DNA of 64,000 nt. Origin: Acholoe squamosa (taxonomy: Eukaryota > Annelida > Polychaeta > Phyllodocida > Polynoidae). Below are positions 1 to 10,899 of this stretch, in pieces. Each line of letters opens with the position of its first letter. Positions within the stretch are counted from its first letter, which is position 1. Below the pieces are notes generated by a model. That model searched no databases. It saw only the letters and a list, made by a program, of their open reading frames with translations, and was not told the DNA's origin. Position numbers and translations under genes: made by a program. Location: the NCBI GenBank assembly GCA_949317995.1, contig OX439049.1:14260395-14324394 (forward strand), given 5' to 3'.

Positions 1-268
1 CCCTTAAGGGAGTGAAGAATATACTACCCATTCCTTGTTCTATACATTTTATACAGACCCTAGCTTAGTCTTGTAACATGACCATTTACCACAAGGGGGT
101 ATGGGTCATGGTGATAGCAGTAGTCTGTGATGTCTGGTTGGTTGGCTATATATATCTCAGAATATTCTGATAGGTTGCTGCTGGAGGTCATGACCGAGGT
201 CATGACCCATTTAGCTAGTACTGGCTGGTCTTCTTCTGACTACAGTTTAGTAAGGACCAGCAAAATTT

Positions 269-295
269 CACTTCCGGAGATTCCCACCGGAAGTG
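269..295. promoter_or_regulatory. Convergent ETS-like sites (perfect palindrome)
   Basis: CACTTCCGG and CCGGAAGTG form perfect 9-bp inverted arms around a 9-bp spacer, immediately followed by TGATGTCAT, a CRE-like word. CCGGAAGT is the classic ETS/GABP core found in animal housekeeping promoters. No gene start can be tied to it, so the promoter role is an inference; a chance palindrome is possible. Confidence 0.25.
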
Positions 296-448
296 ATGTC
301 ATACCAACCATCATGGTGCTGCTGATAACTAGACCTACACTAGCCAGTAGCAAACCTGGTCCGCCTGGATAGGTTGGGCCATACTAGACTAACCCTAGCT
401 ATGGGCCATACCCCTTTAGTCCAGCAACCTTGTTGATCCTGTTAACGT

Positions 449-640
449 TTACCAACAAACCACTGGAGGGCGCTACGAGACGCCCACCGTGCGCGGAACC
501 ATGGGATTGGGATGGCGCAGTCACATGACAAGATGGGCAGTTTTAATTGGTGGAAAGCGGCCAATAGGAGAGAAGTGTGGCGTGATGGGCAGTCCCCGTG
601 CAGTGATTGGGACTCTGCCAGGGTACAATCTCTGTGGTAC
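449..640. promoter_or_regulatory. GC-rich patch with several CCAAT boxes
   Basis: This block is more GC- and CpG-rich than its surroundings. It carries ATTGG at 546-550, CCAAT at 561-565 and ATTGG at 606-610, that is, CCAAT boxes in both orientations within 65 bp. Together with the ETS palindrome upstream it looks like a proximal promoter or first-exon region. Short open frames exist on both strands but none shows a recognisable domain. From about 640 to 1440 I see only AT-rich unique sequence. Confidence 0.25.
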
Positions 641-1440
641 CATTTAACAAGGGGACATTCAGCTGGCACTCACATTGAGCCAAATGGTGGGAAGGAAAGG
701 AATACTGAATATATATATGTGTTCCATTTTAACACCATATACTGTAGCCCAGGGGTCCCATAATAGAAATCAATGCAAACCACTTTTTTTATACATGGAC
801 TCGTTGAAGCCATATATGGAATATGTCTGTCTGTCTTACTGCATTACATATTATGCCATGCATTGGACTAAACTTTAAAGAACTATCCCTTTGCAGGGTG
901 TAAATCTAGTGTGATTGTCTGCGTTGGGTCCTTTCAGAATCATAGTAACCCCTTTCTCCCACATTAAGTTAAAACACTTCTTTCTGTGCTGGTAATAAGA
1001 AAAGCCATTTTATATTCATTTCTTGGGATATTGGCGAAGAATTCACGCCTGCTGAATCATTAGTATTCCCTACCCACATCAAAAGTTTTTTTTATTGACA
1101 GCTGCATTGTTGGAGAAGCTAAATATGGAGGCAAATATGCAAAATCCTATTAGACGCTGGTTTTACCAAGAATAATATCAGAAAAGAAAAGAGACTTGAT
1201 AGAAATTATCAACTTAATTAGTATGGTGTCCTGAATTGGCGTGACAGTAATCATTTCTCAATTTAAGAAGATGTGCAGCTTTTGGTGCGACGTCTAATTG
1301 CTATTCGCTCACAGCGGGCGACACAGGTGCCATCAGTAAGCGACACATGCCCCGTTATTATTCCGAGTCAACGACTCTAATTTGTCTTGTTGTCTGAGAG
1401 GGCCTCTGAGAGTATTAGTCGGCACCTACTCGGCTCTGAC

Positions 1441-2425
1441 TGCCAACACTGGCCCTACCACCTCAACACCCCACCAACCATCACTTCTACTGATGGTATA
1501 CTATGTCAGCCACATCATTGCACCAACACCAGCCCTACCACCTTAACAACCTCCACCATCACTTCTACTGATGGTATACAATGTCAGTTACATCATGGCA
1601 GCAACACCAGCCCTACCACCTCAACAGAACCCAACCATCACTTCTACTGATGGTATACAATGTCAGTTACATCAAGGCGCCAACACCAGCCCTACCACCT
1701 CAACAACACCCACCATCACTTCTACTGATGGTATACTATGTCAGCTACATCAAGGCACCAACACCGGCCCTACCACCTCAACAACACCCACCATCACTTC
1801 TACTGATGGTATACAATGTCAGTTACATCAAGGCGCCAACACCGGCCCTACCACCTCAACAACACCCACCATCACTTCTACTGATGGTATACAATGTCAG
1901 TTACATGGCGCCAACACCGGCCCTACCACCTCAACAACACCCACCATCACTTCTACTGATGGTATACAATGTCAGTTACATCAAGGCGCCAACACCGGCC
2001 CTACCACCTCAACAACACCCACCATCACTTCTACTGATGGTATACTATGTCAGCTACATCAAGGCGCCAACACCGGCCCTACCACCTCAACAACACCCAC
2101 CATCACTTCTACTGATGGTATACAATGTCAGTTACATCAAGGCGCCAACACCGGCCCTACCACCTCAACAACACCCACCATCACTTCTACTGATGGTATA
2201 CAATGTCAGTTACATGGCGCCAACACCGGCCCTACCACCTCAACAACACCCACCATCACTTCTACTGATGGTATACAATGTCAGTTACATGGCGCCAACA
2301 CCAGCCCTACCACCTTAACTCCTCCTCTCCACCGTCACTTCTACTGATGGTATACATTGTCAGTTACATCATGGCACCTACCACCTCAACACCTATCTAT
2401 CACTTCTACTGGTGGTATACTATAT
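1441..2425 (+). repeat. 78-bp minisatellite (about 13 copies), mucin-like reading
   Basis: The unit is 78 bp (26 codons), with 75-bp variants that lack the CAA of ACATCAAGGCGCC. The ends are degenerate and the core (about 1660-2300) is nearly identical between copies. One forward frame reads a Thr/Ser/Pro-rich repeat containing TTSTTPTITSTDG, like a mucin PTS region, and a second forward frame is also open. The peptide phase breaks near 1630, where the copy with AGAACCCAACC carries an extra base. No splice-bounded exon or signal peptide was found. A non-coding minisatellite is most likely; a mucin exon or pseudo-exon is the alternative. Confidence 0.9.
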
Positions 2426-3145
2426 CATTTGATGTCACCCCTGCTGGAGGACTTTTCAAGTCGAGCATGGACCCAAATGTCAGTGTGTGCTTCCGAGTGA
2501 AGGCAGTGGAGGCCCCCTAACTATAACATTACAGGTGAGACATGGTATTCATTGTGTTACAGTGTCAGGGACTGGGTTTTAAAGTAAGGTACCCTGAGAT
2601 TTACTGTAAGAGATAGGTCCTTCACAGATTTTGGTCTCCTGCCCCCAACAGTCACTTTTCCATAGGGTTAGTTTCTTAATGTATTTCATCACTTTTACAT
2701 CATGGCTCCAACACCGGCCATACCGCCTCACCATCCCCCACCCCAAATTATACTATGTCAGCTACATCATGACACCAACACTCGCACTGCCAACTCAACA
2801 CCCCAAATCATCACTTCCAATGCTTCCCATGCATATTAACAGTTTCTTGCAAAAACTTTGTATCTGGCCTGGATGGCAAACCTTACTTTAGTAAACCACC
2901 TGGTTGAGGATATAGATTCCATTTCCAAATTTGGTACCCTATAGATTTTATCCGTGTTACGATGTGATTTCAACAGCTTCACCTGCAGATCTATGACCAT
3001 ACTCACACTGATGTTAAACATAGACACTACCTTTTTCGACTCAATATAGCAGTGAAAACTAGATGTACTATAGCCGACCCCAACCCTCACTGCCTATAGC
3101 AGGGAAGCCCCATCTCAGGATGCCAAAAGCTGATTGGCATACTGA
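2426..3145. other. Unique sequence with decayed repeat echoes
   Basis: The stretch at 2690-2830 still contains words of the preceding array (CATCATGGCTCCAACACCGG, TACTATGTCAGCTACATC), so the minisatellite or its parent sequence once extended further. Beyond 2830 I see no gene, hairpin or repeat. Confidence 0.4.
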
Positions 3146-3167
3146 GCCCACGTGGGCCGGTCACGTG
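3146..3167. promoter_or_regulatory. Paired E-boxes (CACGTG x2)
   Basis: GCCCACGTGGGC is a perfect 12-bp palindrome at 3146-3157, and TCACGTG follows at 3161-3167, giving two CACGTG cores 13 bp apart. CACGTG is bound by bHLH-ZIP factors of the USF/MYC/TFEB type. No adjacent gene start is visible, so a regulatory role is only suggested by the pairing. Confidence 0.25.
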
Positions 3168-3489
3168 TCTGCACGGACGCTGGGGTCAGAGTTCATCCAC
3201 AAACCATCCGCTAAGGGCTTTGAGGGTGGGCGTGCTCCGGGTACCACACATATACCAACATGCAGAATCATGCGCCTCGATTATTCCATTTACACACATC
3301 AAAGAGGTTGCATGTTCATCCATGCGGCGAGGCTTCATTCAACTAACAGTAAACCGGGCAGTAAACTCATCCCCTGTGCTCTTAGCGACTGGTAATGACA
3401 GGTCATCTAGACCCTAGGGAAAAGCGTCTGTGAAACGACTGAGCCCTAAGCGGCTAACTATACCATGCGGTAGTACTGGCTTATAACTC

Positions 3490-3640
3490 ATAGTGAAAGG
3501 AGTTTCCCACCTCAAAATCATCTCCTAATTTCTGTCCCCTCTTTTATCTGATACCCATCTGCCAATGGATAAAATATCTAGTCTAATTTATGTCCATGAA
3601 TATGACCATATCTGCCGTAACAATTGAAACAACCGATTCT
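3490..3640 (+). mobile_element. Decayed copy of the (ACTC)n-tailed SINE
   Basis: The order of blocks (TTTCCCACCTC, CTGTCCCCTCTTTTATC, CATGAATATGACCATATCTG) matches the better-preserved SINE at 13498-13680, in the same orientation. The tail and target duplication are gone. The flanks at 3170-3490 and 3640-4195 show no gene. Confidence 0.45.
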
Positions 3641-4194
3641 GATTAACTTATTGAAGGGGCCTGAAATAGGCCCGAGCCTAAGGCGTCAATGCACCATGCA
3701 TGTTGGATTGTTTCTCTCGCTCGTACAGTGATTTGCATGAGAACAGAATTCTGATGTCCCAATTTCTGAGATAATCGCAATATCTTCCATTGTCCAATAG
3801 ACTTGACCATTCTTTCAATTCTTCTTTTCAACTGCAGACTGATGGTTCAATTTATTGAACGAAATATGACTACAAAGACGTCTTAAAACTTTCAAACTTC
3901 CAAAAGCTTCCCACGTCCCAGGAGTGACCCTGAGAACAACTATATTCCATGAAGTCATTCAGTCCTTCACCATTCTGCCCACCAGTACATAACTCCGCAC
4001 ATTAAGACTCCAGCATCCACTCTGTCTGCTAACAACAATACAAGGTAGCACCCACCTCTCCCCACAGCACACTATAACTATAGTGCTTCCTCGCCAAGCC
4101 CGGCACCTCCTGTCCCTGCACACAGTCTGCGGGGCATTAGCCTCTCTGAGTACCGCAGGGTGCATTCAAAGATTCTATCTACAGGTAAAGATTA

Positions 4195-4300
4195 TATCTA
4201 CATGATGCATTAAAGAAGCCTTGGGGGGTCTACTCAACAGGGCTGCATTTCCGCATCATGCCCACCCTTTAGGTTTGATTGATCAACTGATGTAGGTCCA
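4195..4300. mobile_element. Fragment of the TTAA/hairpin MITE family
   Basis: It carries the family words CATGATGCATTAAAG and GGGCTGCATTTCCGCATCATG, i.e. one half of the hairpin core described at 26458-26668. Its ends are not preserved. Confidence 0.45.
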
Positions 4301-4381
4301 GAGATTCAGTATTATGCTTCAATACGGTTCTGGAGTCGGCTCAGCAGCACTGCACTAGCGTATCATGAAGACAAAAGAACA

Positions 4382-4556
4382 TACTGGGCGAGTCAGTGTG
4401 TGATATTTATTTATTGCCATTTCACTGCCATGCTCATTTTCATGGTGAGAAAATTATATTTCACAGCGATTGATGGATGAATATGTCAGCGTCTGCGCCT
4501 GACAAGAAGGGACAGAAAAGTGAGACCCTTTTGTGATGGGCTATGGAAATATCACA
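4382..4556 (-). mobile_element. Diverged full-length SINE copy
   Basis: In plus orientation it reads GCGAGTCAGTG, GCCATTTCACTGCCATG, TTTTCATGGTGAGAAAA, TATGTCAGCGTCTGCGC, GGGACAG and CCCTTTTGTGATGGGCTATGG. This is the same block order as the copy at 14862-15042 but with many substitutions. The (GAGT)n tail is reduced to GGGCGAGTCAGTG. No target duplication was found. Confidence 0.55.
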
Positions 4557-4653
4557 ACATTAAACTGGAGGCATCCTACAGCCCTAAGATGGTTTGGATC
4601 TGTGTGGTGATGTTTGAGAGGAGGCCTGGCAGGGTGTCTGCTTTACTATACAG

Positions 4654-4692
4654 CAGCCATGGTGGAGACTGAGGTCCCTGGAGCAGGGAGCA
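4654..4692 (+). CDS. Candidate small exon with strong Kozak ATG
   Basis: An acceptor (GCTTTACTATACAG) precedes CAGCCATGGTGG, and a strong donor GTAAGTAC follows at 4693. The 39-nt segment has symmetric 1-1 phase and would read AMVETEVPGAGS in the open frame. CAGCCATGG matches the Kozak consensus, so it might instead be the first coding exon. No partner exon was identified and 39 nt gives little coding signal, so a chance match is quite possible. Confidence 0.2.
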
Positions 4693-4817
4693 GTAAGTAC
4701 TCCTGGTGCTGTACCACAGTGGTACCAGGGCCTCCTAACTCTACATGGACTACCTCCATCCATCCTCATTTACTTAGCATACACCCTCCACTACCCCCAC
4801 TCTCAGAATGACCTCCC

Positions 4818-4930
4818 TTAACCCCTTCAGGGCTGCATGGGTCCTCAAGGTTTAAGCAGCCTTTGAATGACCAATGCAGTGCTGTTGAATCTACCCACAG
4901 GACTGCATTAATGCCGAACTTTTTGAAGGG
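4818..4930. mobile_element. TTAA/hairpin MITE family copy
   Basis: It begins TTAACCCCTTCAGGGCTGC, close to the family terminus, and contains ACCAATGCAGTGCTG paired with AGGACTGCATTAATGCCGA, a decayed hairpin core. The distal end fades near GAAGGG at 4927. Confidence 0.55.
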
Positions 4931-4965
4931 TATCAATCCTATAGGGTATAATCATGAGGCATGAA

Positions 4966-5310
4966 TACATAAGCAAATGTCCACGACCAGTGAATAATTT
5001 TGCATCGTATTCACCGAGGTGAGGCTGTCCATATTCAACGACGCCTTATAGGCGGAGTTGAATGCGGACAGGCCTCACCAAGGTGAATGCAATGAAAAAT
5101 TATTCACTGGAGTGGACATTTGCATTTATGTCATGGCCTAGGGGGTTATTTTGCTTTTAAATAAAGAAAAACTGCTCAGATATGTTGAAAATCCAAGATG
5201 GCGGACACCCATTGAATACAGACACATTGTATTCAATGCCCCCCTTGAATACGGTGGTTCTAGTACTAATCTATAGTGACGTTCGTATCAGCCATGACAT
5301 AAAGAAATAG
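4966..5310. mobile_element. Hairpin MITE, homologous to 57246-57535
   Basis: The first 170 bp fold on themselves: CATAAGCAAATGTCCACGAC pairs with GAGTGGACATTTGCATTTATG, closing on CGCCTTATAGGCG near 5043-5055. The rest (AAATCCAAGATGGCGGACAC, then CATTGAATACAGACACATTG, then GCCATGACATAAAG) matches the copy at 57246-57535 block by block. That copy has lost most of one arm of the internal hairpin. This is a non-autonomous inverted-repeat element with no coding content. 5310-6050 holds no other feature I can support. Confidence 0.65.
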
Positions 5311-6055
5311 TGAAGACTCACCAGGCTTGGATTCATTCATTATGAAAACCAAAGGGTAGCGGCAGTAATTTGAATGTTGCTAGTATTACATGACTTTGCC
5401 TTTCCACAGACTAACATGCAATAGAAATAGGATGAACCAGCAATACAGGAAAATATGGTAGTAGCTGTACACCACTATACCATCTAACACAAACACCGAA
5501 GGATTGGCAGAGAAGAGAACCTCCTTCAAATGATAATTGCATGTTTGTAATTAGAACCCTTGTAGCCATGAATATTATGAGCCAAGTCCACAGAGATGCA
5601 TGTTTAATTCTGGGATTCACAAAATTTGTATTTTCATTACTAGTTAATTCAAGTTACGATCAGCTGATTACAATTTACAAAAAAGGCAATTTAACCAGAC
5701 AGTACAATATTAGCACGCATTGAATTTAAGTCTTTTTCCTCTAATGTATAATCAGCCGTGATCCTTCAGAATTGAAATTCATCATTGAGACTAAAATCGC
5801 ATATTCAAAGGTCCACCCACAAAAAGTACCCTACAAGGAGATACTCCCGAGGCAATTTGATTTTTATCTCAAAATGCAATTAATATTTTTTGTAGTTTAA
5901 TCTAACCAGCCATTGTTCTCTACTGCTTGCATGAGTTTTAATCGGACTACTGCAGATTGTGGTGCTCTATTGTCCGATACCTGAGAGGGAAATATAAGCA
6001 CATGGGGCAAGATGGATCTGTTTTCTGTTTAGACCTTTGGGTATCACATAGTGTA

Positions 6056-6199
6056 CATAAGATACCACTCCCTGACTGTCAAAAACAGCGAAAGTATAAT
6101 CTTAGACATCTTTTCCCAGGGAATCAAAATAATTCAACACAGGGACATCTGGAAATCCCTACAAGAAACCAGGAATTCCTGGAAAAGAGGTATCTCACG
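6056..6199. mobile_element. Diverged CATCYCTG-type MITE
   Basis: The left edge CATAAGATACCACT and right edge AGAGGTATCTCA are imperfect inverted repeats. Just inside the right end lies ACCAGGAATTCCTGG, the same subterminal palindrome as in the element at 31600-31741. A target duplication could not be defined. Confidence 0.45.
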
Positions 6200-6209
6200 A
6201 CTTCTTGGT

Positions 6210-6375
6210 GCATCATGCCGACCCCTTCTATGTTTAGACAGTTGTGGATCAGATAAGTCTCGTCAGCAATGTAGTGCTGGCAAACAGATAGTCGGGGCTG
6301 CACTTACTGGATTGGTGCATTATGACGACCAGGGACCATGAACCTGGAGGCATAATGCCGTCCTTAAATGGTTAA
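6210..6375. mobile_element. TTAA/hairpin MITE family copy
   Basis: The family words GCATCATGCCGACCCC, GTAGTGCTGGCAAACAG, TTGGTGCATTATGACGACCA and CCGTCCTTAAATGGTTAA appear in the usual order. The left terminus is missing. Confidence 0.6.
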
Positions 6376-7268
6376 GACCTAAGACTGTATTACTTCCATA
6401 ATTACACATGATGCCCATGGCAGGAGATGGAGGGATGAAGCCTGATAACCTCAGCCGCAGTCCTCACATTGCCTTATGTTGCTGAAGCCCCACTATAGCC
6501 TTACTTCTTATTACTCAGTTTACTAGCTATATGTGCCTCTCTTTTTTCTCCATCCCTCTGAGGCCTTCTTTCTTCTGATATCTTCCTTATATTCCCTTTA
6601 ATAGTATTACCATCTTTCTAATCGCTCTTCCACTATACTCTAGTTGACATCCCTCCTGATTTCTTCCTCTCCCATCCACCACATTCCCTTCACTTCTTTC
6701 CCTCTTTTTTCTCTCCCATCCATTCTCTATTCCCTCACATACCTTTGTAGTTAGATCTAATTCACTTCTCTTCATAACCTTCCACAGTTTCGTTCAGCCA
6801 CCAAGTCAAGGAGGGTATATAGACTGGTCTTCTTGCTCAAGTGACAAAGCCATAATGGAGAGTAACCCTTTGGATGAATATCCAACCTTAACGACTGGAA
6901 GCTGTCTCAAGATTCTTCGTCCCTTTTCATCATAAATACACCAAATCAGTGCTGACAAGTAAAGTCGGTAGCAATGTTTGATGCAGCATGCTGGCCTTTG
7001 GGAGTGTACTGGCGGCTCAGGGCTGGCCAGGGATGCATTTTTATTTCATGGTAAGAACGTAGTCTACTATAGAATTGTACAGGAAAGTCATTCCCGGTGC
7101 AGGCAGGTGGAAAATGTTTCTCTTTCTTCATGGTCCGTGTTTTCCGACCACTCTGGGGTTCGCGCATGTGCGGCTCACTACCTTACGATTTCAAAATGGC
7201 GACAACAACATTGCCGGGCGGGGAAGATGGTAAATTCTGTAATTACAACTGTAAAACCATGAAATAAA
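6376..7268. other. No gene seen; pyrimidine-rich tract
   Basis: 6530-6780 is strongly CT-rich on this strand, like a long intronic polypyrimidine region. CpG-containing words cluster at 7140-7215 (TTCGCGCATGTGCGG, TTGCCGGGCGGGG). I see no supported exon. Confidence 0.4.
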
Positions 7269-7493
7269 TGTGGATCAACACGGTAAAAGGTACGCCCGCG
7301 CACCCCTTCGCTGGTGTACGTTTTACCATGTTGATCCACAAATACAGAGTTCCACTGTAAAGTGTCTCAACAACCAATTTCTTCACTCGTGGGTGACAGT
7401 CCGTTCCCAACTCACCCTGCCGGCTCCTTGTGAACACACTGTCACCCATGCGTGAAGAAATGGTCGTCTCAACACTTTACCATGCAACTCTGT
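7269..7493. mobile_element. Double hairpin (two adjacent inverted repeats)
   Basis: The first hairpin is 7269-7340: TGTGGATCAACACGGTAAAA pairs with TTTTACCATGTTGATCCACA around a GC-rich loop. The second is 7344-7493: arms of about 57 bp starting ACAGAGTTCCACTGTAAAG and ending CTTTACCATGCAACTCTGT, around a 36-nt loop. Arms differ by scattered substitutions, typical of an aged foldback MITE. No protein is implied. Confidence 0.7.
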
Positions 7494-8302
7494 CTATATG
7501 CATCACCAAGTCCAAAGGGCCTACTGCATTAATGCCACATAAGATACTTAAAGGATTAAAGCAGTATGCTGCTCATAAAGGGTCAATTCCCCTCTGCCCC
7601 ATCCAAGCACCCCCCCATCCTCCCCTGCAGGTAGAGAACTGGCTGATTGATCATCAGCACAGTGGGCTTCTTTAATCACATTCCTTCCCGCCTCCTCCCC
7701 CACCCAGGATCTAGTCTCAGAGATAATCTAAATTACTGCCTGGCTCCTGTTTTCCTGCCCTACCCTCACAACTGCCGTGCTGGGCCGTGCATTTACAATC
7801 ACCAAACACTGCCTTTATTTTCTTGCATATAGTCTGTTCTCCTTCGCACAGTCGGCCGTTGCACAGCCCAAGTGCTAGTTTTGTATGATCAATGGTCCCC
7901 TGTTGGTCTACTCAGCATACTTCATTTGAATAAACATGATGAGAAAATTCTCCAAATAATGATGGAATTTGAGTATGGAAATTAATGCAGAAATAATAGC
8001 AAGAAAATCCTACCCGAGAGTCATTTTGAAACACAGCCAGCTCATACCAAAGCCGATAGTCGAACCAGCACTCCTTGACTCCCTTCCAATGACAGTCAGG
8101 CTTTATGTTGGCCTCTTTCCAAAGGAAGTCAATTTGGCAATAACTGTGGGGAGGGAGTGAGGCTGATGGTCCTTCCTTGTGCAGAGTACAGCCTTGTGTA
8201 GGCAATATCAGTGTGTGTCTGCATGAACTGGGTGTGGCAGGGCAGTCTGTGTGGTAGGTGTATTGACAGGGGACCTCCTCCCTCTTCTCTACTCCTCCTA
8301 CA
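7494..8302. other. No gene seen; one MITE fragment
   Basis: 7500-7565 contains GGGCCTACTGCATTAATGC followed by ACTTAAAGGATTAAAG, a fragment of the TTAA family. The remainder is unique sequence with C-rich tracts at 7600-7720. Confidence 0.35.
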
Positions 8303-8430
8303 ACCCGGTAAGGGCCCTATGCATGATGCCTCCAGGTTCATGCCCCTTTGTCTGTTCTTAAAGTCTCCTCGCAAGCACTGTATTGATGCACCATACTGGG
8401 TCTCGCAGAGTGTTTCAACTACGCTGGCTC
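8303..8430. mobile_element. TTAA-family MITE, left part next to minisatellite
   Basis: GGTAAGGGCCCTATGCATGA, CCTCCAGGTTCATG and TCGCAAGCACTGTATTGATG are words of the TTAA/hairpin family. Family-like sequence resumes after the 65-bp array at 9211-9265 (CTAGCATGATGCATGAATGC), so the array lies inside or directly against this element. Confidence 0.5.
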
Positions 8431-9210
8431 GACATTGTGGATGAATGCTGAACTTGTGGAGTCTACACACCAGTAAAGAATTCATGCATCATGGTGACAT
8501 TGTGGATGAATGCTCAACTTGTAGAGTCTACACACCAGTAAAGCATTCATGCATCATGGTGACATTGTGGATGAATGCTGAACTTGTAGAGTCTACACAC
8601 CAGTAAAGCAGTCATGCATCATGGTGACATTGTGGATGAATGCTGAACTTGTAGAGTCTACTCACCAGTAAAGCATTCATGCATCATGGTGACATTGTGG
8701 ATGACTGCTGAACTTGTGGAGTCTACACACCAGTAAAGCAGTCATGCATCATGGTGACATTGTGGGTGAATGCTGAACTTGTAGAGTCTACACACCAGTA
8801 AAGCATTCATGCATCATGGTGACATTGTGGATGACTGCTGAACTTGTGGAGTCTACACACCAGTAAAGCAGTCATGCATCATGGTGACATTGTGGATGAA
8901 TGCTGAACTTGTAGAGTCTACACACCAGTAAAGCAGTCATGCATCATGGTGACATTGTGGGTGAATGCTGAACTTGTAGAGTCTACACACCAGTAAAGCA
9001 TTCATGCATCATGGTGACATTGTGGGTGAATGCTGAACTTGTAGAGTCTACACACCAGTAAAGCAGTCATGCATCATGGTGACATTGTGGATGAATGCTG
9101 AACTTGTAGAGTCTACTCACCAGTAAAACATTCATGCATCATGGTGACATTGTGGATGAATGCTGAACTTGTAGAGTCTACACACCAGTAAAGCATTCAT
9201 GTATCATGGA
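8431..9210. repeat. 65-bp minisatellite, exactly 12 copies
   Basis: GACATTGTGG recurs at 8431, 8496, 8561 and every 65 bp to 9146, so the array is 12 x 65 = 780 bp without a length change. Copies differ at a few positions only (GCATTCATG or GCAGTCATG, TAGAGTC or TGGAGTC, ACACACC or ACTCACC). Variants alternate, which suggests unequal exchange of multi-unit blocks. The half-unit GAGTCTACACACCAG through TTCATGCATCATGG corresponds to the core of the TTAA/hairpin family (GAGTCTACTCGCCAG then CATTCATGCATCATGC), so the array seems to be an expansion of that core. Confidence 0.95.
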
Positions 9211-10235
9211 AACCCTTCAGGAGTGTATTCTAGCATGATGCATGAATGCAACCCTGTCAAATAGACTGCATTGCTGTAACATGTCAACATTTTGGGAGTG
9301 TATCAACTCTTGAGACAGCCACTCGCTAATCGAGAAAGTATCATATTATATCAAATTCAGAATTCAGAATTTCTGTTGAAAATAACCATAATTCACTGCA
9401 AATTTCCCAATTCAATGAGTAGAGATTTCTGCAAAGGTTGCATGTTTATGACACCCTGTGTGGCCCTTACAGAGAGCTGCAGTATGCCACTTCTCCTGCT
9501 GCTGTTGCTGCTGCAGCTACTGCTGCAAAAACAACAATCATCTGCAGCCCATCCATCAGAGTGGCTTAGCTCGCTTTAATATGCTATCTTTCCTACTCCC
9601 TACTTGCTTGTCTTAGCCTCTGTGAGAGCCACCTCAATGCAGTGATACTGCACCAAAGGTATTTGGCTTGGTCCATACAATATATTGCTCTCGCTCCAAG
9701 ATGCAGTACAGGATAATACCCTATCTGCTCAGTGCGTAGGTCCCATCCCACCTACATGTAGAGATGGCTATTGTGGTGGCTCTAACAGAGGCTAGGACAA
9801 GCAGGGAGGTAGGTACTGAGTATGCACGGTCACTCTGTGTATTTTGGTGAATTGCCTCCCGGCACTGAGATTGTCTTTATACACTTCCTCGTGCTATGCT
9901 AAATTTACCAGCTATGATTCTGCCATACATCATATCATATGTCAAGCTTGCAGGATGTAGACCCGTATTAATGGCTGATCTTACAGAGACCATTAAAACC
10001 CGTATTGCAAGGGAGGCTCACCACATCTATTGCAAATGCAAAGAGCTGCCTGTGACAAGACTGCAGAAGCATGAAATGTAATTAACACACATCAAGTGTA
10101 TAAAGTAATGTCAATTGGATCCACAAGGAGACAGACACACGGAGTATCACCATAGTCTTATGTTGGCTTGCTGCAGTCAATAAGGGGCAGTGAGACCATG
10201 GGAAAACATTAGCCTCTGTTTATACTACAGATGAC
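9211..10235. other. No gene seen; short CTG tract
   Basis: 9490-9523 is a CTG-rich run (CTGCTGCTGTTGCTGCTGC), an imperfect trinucleotide repeat. The rest is unique sequence; short open frames here show no domain or splice context. Confidence 0.4.
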
Positions 10236-10486
10236 TGGCAGAAACCCTTTTAGGGCCGCATGATACCTCCAGGCTCTAATTCCTTGGGCATCATGATGCA
10301 CCAATGCAGCACTGGCAAGTCCAATAAATAACACTGTATCGATGCATCCTACGGGAGTTCATCAGCCTGGGAGGGACGAGGTGAAGCATGGATGCAGCCT
10401 TGGAGAGACTTGCCAGGGCTGCATTAATACACAATGGCGACAAATGGGCACATAATATTAAAGCACTATGTGTCCCTTAAGGGGTT
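10236..10486. mobile_element. Near-full-length TTAA/hairpin MITE
   Basis: It starts AACCCTTTTAGGGCCGCATG and ends GTGTCCCTTAAGGGGTTAAG, giving imperfect terminal inverted repeats of CCCTTWAGGG type. It contains GATGCACCAATGCAGCACTG and CAGGGCTGCATTAATAC. The interior is longer than in other copies because the segment CATCAGCCTGGGAGGGACG lies between the hairpin halves. An imperfect GAT microsatellite follows at 10509-10528. Confidence 0.65.
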
Positions 10487-10899
10487 AAGTGAGAGAGAGG
10501 TGGAGGTGGATGATGATGATGATGATGGATCGCTAGTTGCATTGGCTGCATTACACCATAGCAGCAGCTCAGGCCACAGCCAGTCATATTACACAAACAG
10601 TAAAGGTGGTGAAATCTATGATTTTTATAAGGAAAACTTCTTTGCAAATATCCTTTGCCTGGTTATCCATAGCTAGCCAGATATCAGAGGCTGCCTCCAC
10701 CTGGTGGTGATCTATTCCTACTTGAACAAGTGTTTTTTGTTTTGTTTTTTGCACAGCTATAGTTTTGTTGGTTCCCATTAGAAAATAGATCGGAGACTGA
10801 AGTGGTTTTATCTTGGCTGTAGAATGTGAACAGAAGCTACACCTGGTCCTACTTCCTGTAGGAAAGTGGCTATCCACTGGACTGTCTTGTCATTGACTA

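Noticed and set aside
1387-2347. Long open frames over the 78-bp array as a mucin gene
   Set aside because: Two frames are open at once, the peptide phase shifts near 1630, and no signal peptide, exon borders or flanking domains were found.
8431-9210. CRISPR array
   Set aside because: Units are contiguous 65-bp tandem copies without unique spacers, in DNA with eukaryotic features.
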